This document shows, piece by piece, positions 59,184 to 64,000 of a stretch of DNA of 64,000 nucleotides. The notes below the pieces were generated by a model. That model saw only the letters and a list, made by a program, of their open reading frames with translations, did no database searches and was not told the DNA's origin. The position numbers and the translations under genes are program-made. Location of the stretch: NCBI RefSeq assembly GCF_009687845.1, contig NZ_BLAD01000053.1, positions 82,842 to 146,841 on the forward strand, given 5' to 3'. Numbering within the stretch: the stretch's first letter is position 1; each line of letters begins with the position of its first letter. Origin of the DNA: Acrocarpospora corrugata (GTDB lineage: Bacteria > Actinomycetota > Actinomycetes > Streptosporangiales > Streptosporangiaceae).

Positions 59184-60245
59184 TCAGAGCCCATGCGGTT
59201 TTTGGCGGCGGTGCGCGCGCTCCATGTGCTCGCTGATCCGGTTGAGGACGATCAGGCGCATTCCGTCCTCCCTGGTGGCGGTGCGTAGCCTGACGGCCTC
59301 CCTGGTGGCGGCGTCTGCGGCTTCGACCGGGGCGGGGAGCAAGGCGCGGTAGAGGACGACGAGGGCGTGGCTGGTCAGGTCGAGGGCCGGGGATCCGGCG
59401 CTGAGCTGTCTGGCCTCTCCCGCCTCTTGCCACAACTGTGATCGCAGGGTGCCGCGTTCCCCGGGGAAGCGCTCGCCGTGGTCCAGGAGCCGCAGGACGT
59501 CCTCGGGTAGCGGACCTCGCAGATCGGCGATCGTGATGACGGTGGCGACCAGTTCACGAAGGAGCTCGGGAGCCGCCGCCGGCGACGGGTCTGCGATCAG
59601 CCGGACAAAGGCCGGTTCGTCCAGGAAAGGCTCGCGCGGGTTCAGATAGTCAGCCGGAACCAGCGGACTGGGGAGCGGATCACTGATCTGGTACGCCTGC
59701 CGGGACGCGCGCAGCGATTCGGGCGTAAGCGCATGACCGCTGACCTGCTCGCCCAAGGCCAGCGCCCGCGCCTTGATCTCGTCCAGGGAAAGACCGTCAC
59801 GCAGGCCCAACTCGGCGAGCGCCTCGTCGAGAACGTCAGGATCCGCGCCCGAGCGCCGTTTCAGGTCGGTGATGTCGAACGAGGTCGCCAGTTCCCCATC
59901 GACGGCGAAGCCGATGGCGTTGTCCAGCTCGCCGTTCCAGAAGACGCTCAGCGCGAGCCCGCCGGCGGAGACCGACTCCAGCACCACACTGCGCGACCCC
60001 TGGTAGCCGCCCGGTTCCAGCGCCAACGTCCAATCACCGACCGAGATCAGGTAGAGCATCTCGACGCTGTCGTCTTCTTCCAGCTCCTCGATGTCGTCCT
60101 CGGTAGCCCGGAGTCCCGTCTCCACGTCCGCGCCGAACCTGCCCGCCACCAGGTCCAGGTCGTTCTCCCGGCACCAGGTGAGACAGAACTGGCTGGGCAG
60201 TCCGGCAGCCACCAACGCGGCGTACCTCTGGTCAACGGGATGCAC
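59184..60245 (-). CDS. DUF6461-like hypothetical protein
   Basis: The 353-aa acidic protein has an N-terminal domain (QFCLTWCRENDLDLVAGRFG...GDWTLALEPGGYQGSR...ALSVFWNGELDNAIGFAVDGE) like DUF6461 proteins of actinomycetes, and a C-terminal helical region. The function is unknown; relatives are often multicopy accessory genes. GTG 60245 has AAAGGGGCAAG upstream. It is convergent with the kinase gene, 19 bp between the stops. Confidence 0.75.
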   Translation of the reverse strand: MHPVDQRYAALVAAGLPSQFCLTWCRENDLDLVAGRFGADVETGLRATEDDIEELEEDDSVEMLYLISVGDWTLALEPGGYQGSRSVVLESVSAGGLALSVFWNGELDNAIGFAVDGELATSFDITDLKRRSGADPDVLDEALAELGLRDGLSLDEIKARALALGEQVSGHALTPESLRASRQAYQISDPLPSPLVPADYLNPREPFLDEPAFVRLIADPSPAAAPELLRELVATVITIADLRGPLPEDVLRLLDHGERFPGERGTLRSQLWQEAGEARQLSAGSPALDLTSHALVVLYRALLPAPVEAADAATREAVRLRTATREDGMRLIVLNRISEHMERAHRRQKPHGL

Positions 60246-60683
60246 CTTGCCCCTTTCTCTGGGATTTGCTGGATTTGGAGGTGCTAACCGTTCTCAGCGA
60301 GCCGGCGAAGCGTCCCCGATCCGTACTTCGAGTCTACGCATCCCCTGGTAGAGGGTGCCGCGCCGGTTCCCCACCCGCCGGTCGCCGAAATGGCCGATAT
60401 ACCGGATGCACCAGTTCTCGATGAACTATCTTCCGCATTCGCCAGGGGAATTGATCTCAGCCCAGCGGCCATTCATGGCAATAGATGCCGAAAGAATATC
60501 CGCGATTCTTTGCTGATGCCATGTAGCACCCGCCAGCACCCCCTTCAGCTGCCCGCCATCCAGCCAACCCCCTCCGCAAACGGCTACTCAGCGAGACCGC
60601 GGCGGTTTGAGGCCAACACCGGTTATCACCCGTGAAGGCGAGTTGGCCGATGTGCGCCTTCTCCAGTCGCTGACTGGTCGACT
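60246..60683. other. Intergenic region without a supported gene
   Basis: About 440 bp between the DUF6461-like start and the holA stop. Short frames are out of codon bias. Around 60430-60500 the GC content drops relative to the surroundings. No RNA gene, terminator or repeat was recognised. Confidence 0.5.
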
Positions 60684-61661
60684 TCAGTGCCCGGTGCGGT
60701 TGGCGATGATGGTTTGCACGGTGTTCTCAAGGGCGTAGGCGGGGTCTGTGCCGCCTCCCTTTACCTGTTCGTCGGCGCGTGCGACGGATTGGATCGCGCG
60801 GGAGAGACCTTCCGGGCCCCAGCCGTTGAGTTGGCGCCGGGCGTTTCTGATCTTCCAGGGGGGCATGCCGAGCTGAGAGGCCAGCTGGTTCTCGTTGGCG
60901 TTTCTGGGGGCGCCGGAAACTTTCGCGAGGGACCGGAGGCCACCTGCCAGCGCACTGACGATCAGAACGGGGGCAACCCCGGTAGCCAGCGCCCAGCGCA
61001 GCTGTTCGAGAGCTTCGCCAGCCTTTCCTTCGACGGCGAGATCGGCCACGGTGAAACCACTGACCTCGGCGCGGCCCCGGTGATAGCGGGCCACCGCGTC
61101 CTCACCGATGCTCTTGGTCCCGGTGTCGAAGATGAGCTGGCTACACGCCGCCGCCAATTCCCGAAGATCACTACCAACCGCATCAAGAAGCGCCTGCGCC
61201 GCAACAGGCGTGATCGTGTGCCCCGCCTGCCGGACCTCGTTCCTGATGAAGTCGATCCGCTCCCCGGCTTTGGTCAACTTGGTGACGATGACCAGCCGCG
61301 CCCCCGCCTTCTTCACACCATCAACAAGCGCCTTCCCCTTGACCCCACCCGGATGGGCAAGCACCAGAACAGCGTCCTCCCCCGGATTATTCGCATACTT
61401 CACAACCTCAGCGATCACATCCTTGGACAGATCCTGCGCCGACCGAATCACAATGATCGCCCGATCCCCGAACAACGACGGCGAAGTCAGCCTGGTCAGC
61501 TCCCCCGCCTCAACCTTCCCCCCCAGCAGATCATGCACCTCAGCAACTTCACCCCCCTCCCGGACCTCAGCCACCACCGCCCCAACCGCCCGATCCGCGA
61601 GCAACTCCTCATCCCCGACCACCAACGTCACCGCCGCAACATTCCCCATGCCAGGCAGCAT
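60684..61661 (-). CDS. holA: DNA polymerase III delta subunit
   Basis: The 325-aa clamp-loader subunit has the pattern VTLVVGDEELLADRAV, LTSPSLFGDRAIIVI, GSDLRELAAACSQL and the C-terminal collar domain (WKIRNARRQLNGWGPEGLSRAI). It lies downstream of comEC, as in other actinomycetes. Starts at 61661 or 61649 are both possible. Confidence 0.95.
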   Translation of the reverse strand: MLPGMGNVAAVTLVVGDEELLADRAVGAVVAEVREGGEVAEVHDLLGGKVEAGELTRLTSPSLFGDRAIIVIRSAQDLSKDVIAEVVKYANNPGEDAVLVLAHPGGVKGKALVDGVKKAGARLVIVTKLTKAGERIDFIRNEVRQAGHTITPVAAQALLDAVGSDLRELAAACSQLIFDTGTKSIGEDAVARYHRGRAEVSGFTVADLAVEGKAGEALEQLRWALATGVAPVLIVSALAGGLRSLAKVSGAPRNANENQLASQLGMPPWKIRNARRQLNGWGPEGLSRAIQSVARADEQVKGGGTDPAYALENTVQTIIANRTGH

Positions 61662-61683
61662 GCCACGCCCAACCCAAGACTCC

Positions 61684-61857
61684 GACCCAAACCCCTACCG
61701 CGAATTTCAGCCTGTACGAGCACGGCCTCGACAGCATCAGCGTTGCCGCCGACCCGAACCTCTATCGCGGATCGCAGCCCATACGAGCACGGCCTCGACA
61801 GCATCGGCGTTGCCTACCGACCCCGAACCTCTATCGCGGATCGCAGCCCACGCGAGG
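61684..61857. repeat. 67-68-bp tandem repeat, about 2.6 copies
   Basis: Units start at 61684, 61751 and 61819 with GACCC(C/A)AACC and share CTATCGCGGATCGCAGCC and ACGAGCACGGCCTCGACAGC. The period is 67 then 68. No conserved frame is kept, so it is probably non-coding. It begins 22 bases upstream of the holA start. Confidence 0.8.
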
Positions 61858-61937
61858 ACCTGAAGCGGCTACGCCGCCACCTCAGCCGCCCGCCAAAATC
61901 ATCAGATCGGTCCCGATGTTGTCCGACCCGACCACCG

Positions 61938-62180
61938 CCACACCGATGCTCGTTCCTTCCCCTCCCGCGTCCGGCTCTGGAAGCAAGCCGGCACAACAAT
62001 GGTGTCCAAGAACCACTAACAGAATGGGCCACGCCTTCTTGGCACCGACGCGGTGAGAAGCATCACCTGCGTAAACGGCGCCGGAAAACGGCGACCGACC
62101 CCGCAACTCGCCTATTCCGTTAGGAGTTGCAAGCCACACCGATGCTCACGCCTTCCCTCCCGCGTCCGGCCTACGGAAGC
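61938..62180. repeat. Pair of ~47-bp direct repeats between holA and comEC
   Basis: 61938-61984 and 62134-62180 share CCACACCGATGCTC, CCTTCCC, TCCCGCGTCCGGC and GGAAGC with few differences, 196 bp apart. The stretch 61858-62453 holds no supported gene. The repeats may be a small dispersed family. Confidence 0.65.
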
Positions 62181-62453
62181 CGACGTGAAGCTGAGCTACC
62201 CGAGCGACGTCCAGGTCCCGGCGCCAGGGGCCGCAGACAGCGGTAGCTACTGAGAAGCCAGCGTCGGCGTTACCGGCGATCATGTTCATGAGCTGTGAGA
62301 GCTCGGAGACGAGCGACCACGTCGCCGGTAGTTCCCCACTAAGGCGACGCTTCAAGCCGTCAGAGCGATTGGAGTCTCAGCCCGCTGGAAGGTTCAGCTG
62401 GCAAGGTTGGCAAACCGGCTCCCCTGCCGTTCACGCCTGCGCAGACCGTGGTG

Positions 62454-64000
62454 CTAGCCAGTACCTCGTGGGATCACCGCTAGGCGGCCCTCGTGGGAGA
62501 TGACGGCTAGGTCGCCGGTGCGGTCGGTTCTGTAGACGCGGGTGCCGAGCCAGGTGAGGCGGCTGACGGTCGTGGGTGAGGGGTGGCCGTAGGTGTTGTC
62601 GGCGCCGACGCTGATGAGAGCGGCCCGGGCTTTGGTGGCCGCGAGGAAGGCGGGGTCCTGACGGCTGGAGCCGTGGTGGGGGACTTTGAGGATGTCGACA
62701 TTTGGGACTCCGGTGCGTAGCAAGGTGGCCTCCGCCTCGGTTTCCAGGTCTCCGGCGAGTAGGGCCGAGCCGGCCGGCCAGCGGACCAGGAGGACGACGC
62801 TGGCGTTGTTGGATATGGATCCTTCACCTTGACCTTGGATGGGATCTTCGGCGGTGGGGGCGAGCACGGTGATCTCGGTGGAACCGAAGCGCCAGCGGGT
62901 GCCGGGGCGGACGACCCACTCGGGGATCTGCCTGGCGCGAAGTTCCGCAGAGACACGGGCGCTCTCTCGCGGGGGTATGCGGTTCGGACTGACGACGATG
63001 GCACCGACTCGGCGACCTCGGAGGACACCGGTCAGTCCACCCACGTGATCGAGATGCGGATGAGTGAGCACAAGCAGCGGCACCGTGTGCACACCCAACC
63101 TGCGCAGACATCGATCGACCAGCCCAGGCTCCGGACCCGCGTCAACGACCACCGCCTGACCTTCCCCTACCGACAGAACCAGAGCGTCCCCTTGCCCGAC
63201 ATCACACATCACGAGCAACCAGCCCCGGGCAGGCCAGGCTGAAGTCGCCGGGCCCACAAGCAGGACGGCGACCAGCGAGCTCCCGGCCAGAGCGATCACC
63301 AATCGTCTGCCACCCTGCCGACGCAGTGCCAGCCAAGCCACCACGGACACCACCGCCAACAGGGCAAGCCCCAGCCCCCCGGCAGGCCACCCCACCGTGG
63401 CCAGCGGAAGCTCAGCCGCCCATTCGGCCACGGTGATGATCCAACTCGCGCACAACCCCGCCGGGCGAACGACCAGCTGCGCCAAATCCATACTCACCGG
63501 GGCAATCAGTGCGGCGAGGAAACCGAGAATCGTGGCAGGCGCCACGGCGGGACCCGCCAGAAGGTTGGCGGGAATCGCAGCCAACCCGAGTTCCCCTGAC
63601 ATCAGCACCAATACCGGCGTGACAGCCACCTGAGCCGCAGCCGGGATGGCAATCGCCTCAGCCACCAAAACCGGCATACGCACAGCCATACGATCACGCC
63701 ACCGCGGCGCCAGAACGAGGATCCCTCCGGTAGCGGCGACGGAGAGCGCGAACCCGTACTCCCGAGCCAGCCCGGGATTGAACAAGACCAGCAGCAACAC
63801 CGTCCCCGACAGCGCCGCCATCCCATCCCGCGACCGCCCACTCCCAAGCGCGACAGCGGCAACCGTCCCCATCACCAACGCCCGCAACACACTCGGCGAC
63901 GGCCTCGCAACAACCGCGAACCCACCCATCGCCACCACGGCCAACACTCCCCTAGCCACCAGCGGCAACCCCACAAACCGCCCCAGCACAAGCGCAGCCC
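62454..64000 (-). CDS. comEC: ComEC/Rec2-family DNA uptake channel protein, C-terminal part
   Basis: The frame is open to the right edge, so the N-terminus lies outside. Visible are Competence-domain membrane segments (LFNPGLAREYGFALSVAATGGILVLAP and several more to about 63200) and a C-terminal metallo-beta-lactamase-like domain (VMCDVGQGDALVLS, LTHPHLDHVGG, VPHHGSSRQD). In competent bacteria this forms the inner-membrane DNA channel and may degrade one strand. Position before holA is conserved in actinomycetes. Confidence 0.95.
   Translation of the reverse strand, partial: AALVLGRFVGLPLVARGVLAVVAMGGFAVVARPSPSVLRALVMGTVAAVALGSGRSRDGMAALSGTVLLLVLFNPGLAREYGFALSVAATGGILVLAPRWRDRMAVRMPVLVAEAIAIPAAAQVAVTPVLVLMSGELGLAAIPANLLAGPAVAPATILGFLAALIAPVSMDLAQLVVRPAGLCASWIITVAEWAAELPLATVGWPAGGLGLALLAVVSVVAWLALRRQGGRRLVIALAGSSLVAVLLVGPATSAWPARGWLLVMCDVGQGDALVLSVGEGQAVVVDAGPEPGLVDRCLRRLGVHTVPLLVLTHPHLDHVGGLTGVLRGRRVGAIVVSPNRIPPRESARVSAELRARQIPEWVVRPGTRWRFGSTEITVLAPTAEDPIQGQGEGSISNNASVVLLVRWPAGSALLAGDLETEAEATLLRTGVPNVDILKVPHHGSSRQDPAFLAATKARAALISVGADNTYGHPSPTTVSRLTWLGTRVYRTDRTGDLAVISHEGRLAVIPRGTG

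Overview
The window is high-GC actinomycete chromosome. Gene content and gene order point to the Streptosporangiales (Streptosporangium/Nonomuraea-like); this is inferred from content, not from a search. The order comEC-holA-rpsT-lepA-hemW-hrcA-dnaJ-rsmE-HIT-phoH-ybeY-CNNM-cdd-like-era is the conserved actinobacterial housekeeping backbone. Here it is spread over 20-64 kb because accessory blocks are inserted in it.

Region by region. 0-3.6 kb: the 5' part of an assimilatory nitrate reductase fused to a CysJ-like flavoprotein, behind a PadR regulator. 3.6-7 kb: leuA with a short Leu-rich leader peptide, a DUF2630 protein and a double GNAT protein. 7.2-10.3 kb: a decayed FxLD-type lanthipeptide locus with an intact 62-aa precursor, a frameshifted XRE regulator, and a dehydratase N-terminus joined out of frame to an FxLD-type methyltransferase C-terminus. 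10.3-19.6 kb: a urea-nitrogen unit, with the urtABCDE transporter divergent from ureABCFGD and an exact GlnR-type box between them. 19.6-25.1 kb: era, a deaminase-like protein with no metal site, a lipoprotein, PPOX and DinB proteins, CNNM and ybeY. 25.1-27.2 kb: phoH interrupted by a 360-aa intein with class 3 features (Ala1 and the W-C-T triad) and a LAGLIDADG endonuclease. 27.3-34.8 kb: HIT, a SigE-type sigma factor with a membrane partner, rsmE, dnaJ/hrcA with CIRCE, DUF3097, hemW. 34.9-42.5 kb: an accessory block with a secreted chitinase behind a 31-bp inverted repeat, SDR, O-methyltransferase, MOSC, alkylsulfatase-like MBL and a PucR-type regulator, plus gene relics. 42.5-45.9 kb: lepA, a GH18-like protein, and rpsT with a strong terminator. 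45.9-60.6 kb: a second accessory block with a ClpX-type zinc-finger protein, a four-gene FtsX/MacB-type ABC exporter, an M60-like metallopeptidase with three near-identical N-terminal repeats, two phosphotransferase-family kinases and a DUF6461-like protein. 60.7-64 kb: holA, a repeat-bearing non-coding stretch, and the C-terminal part of comEC.

Nitrate reduction, urea uptake and urea hydrolysis form a plausible GlnR-linked nitrogen-scavenging set. Both accessory blocks carry truncated gene ends and repeats, which suggests repeated insertion and decay. The most unusual items are the phoH intein, the collapsed FxLD RiPP locus, the triple-repeat M60 protein without a signal peptide, and the nitrate reductase/flavoprotein fusion with an expanding linker repeat.
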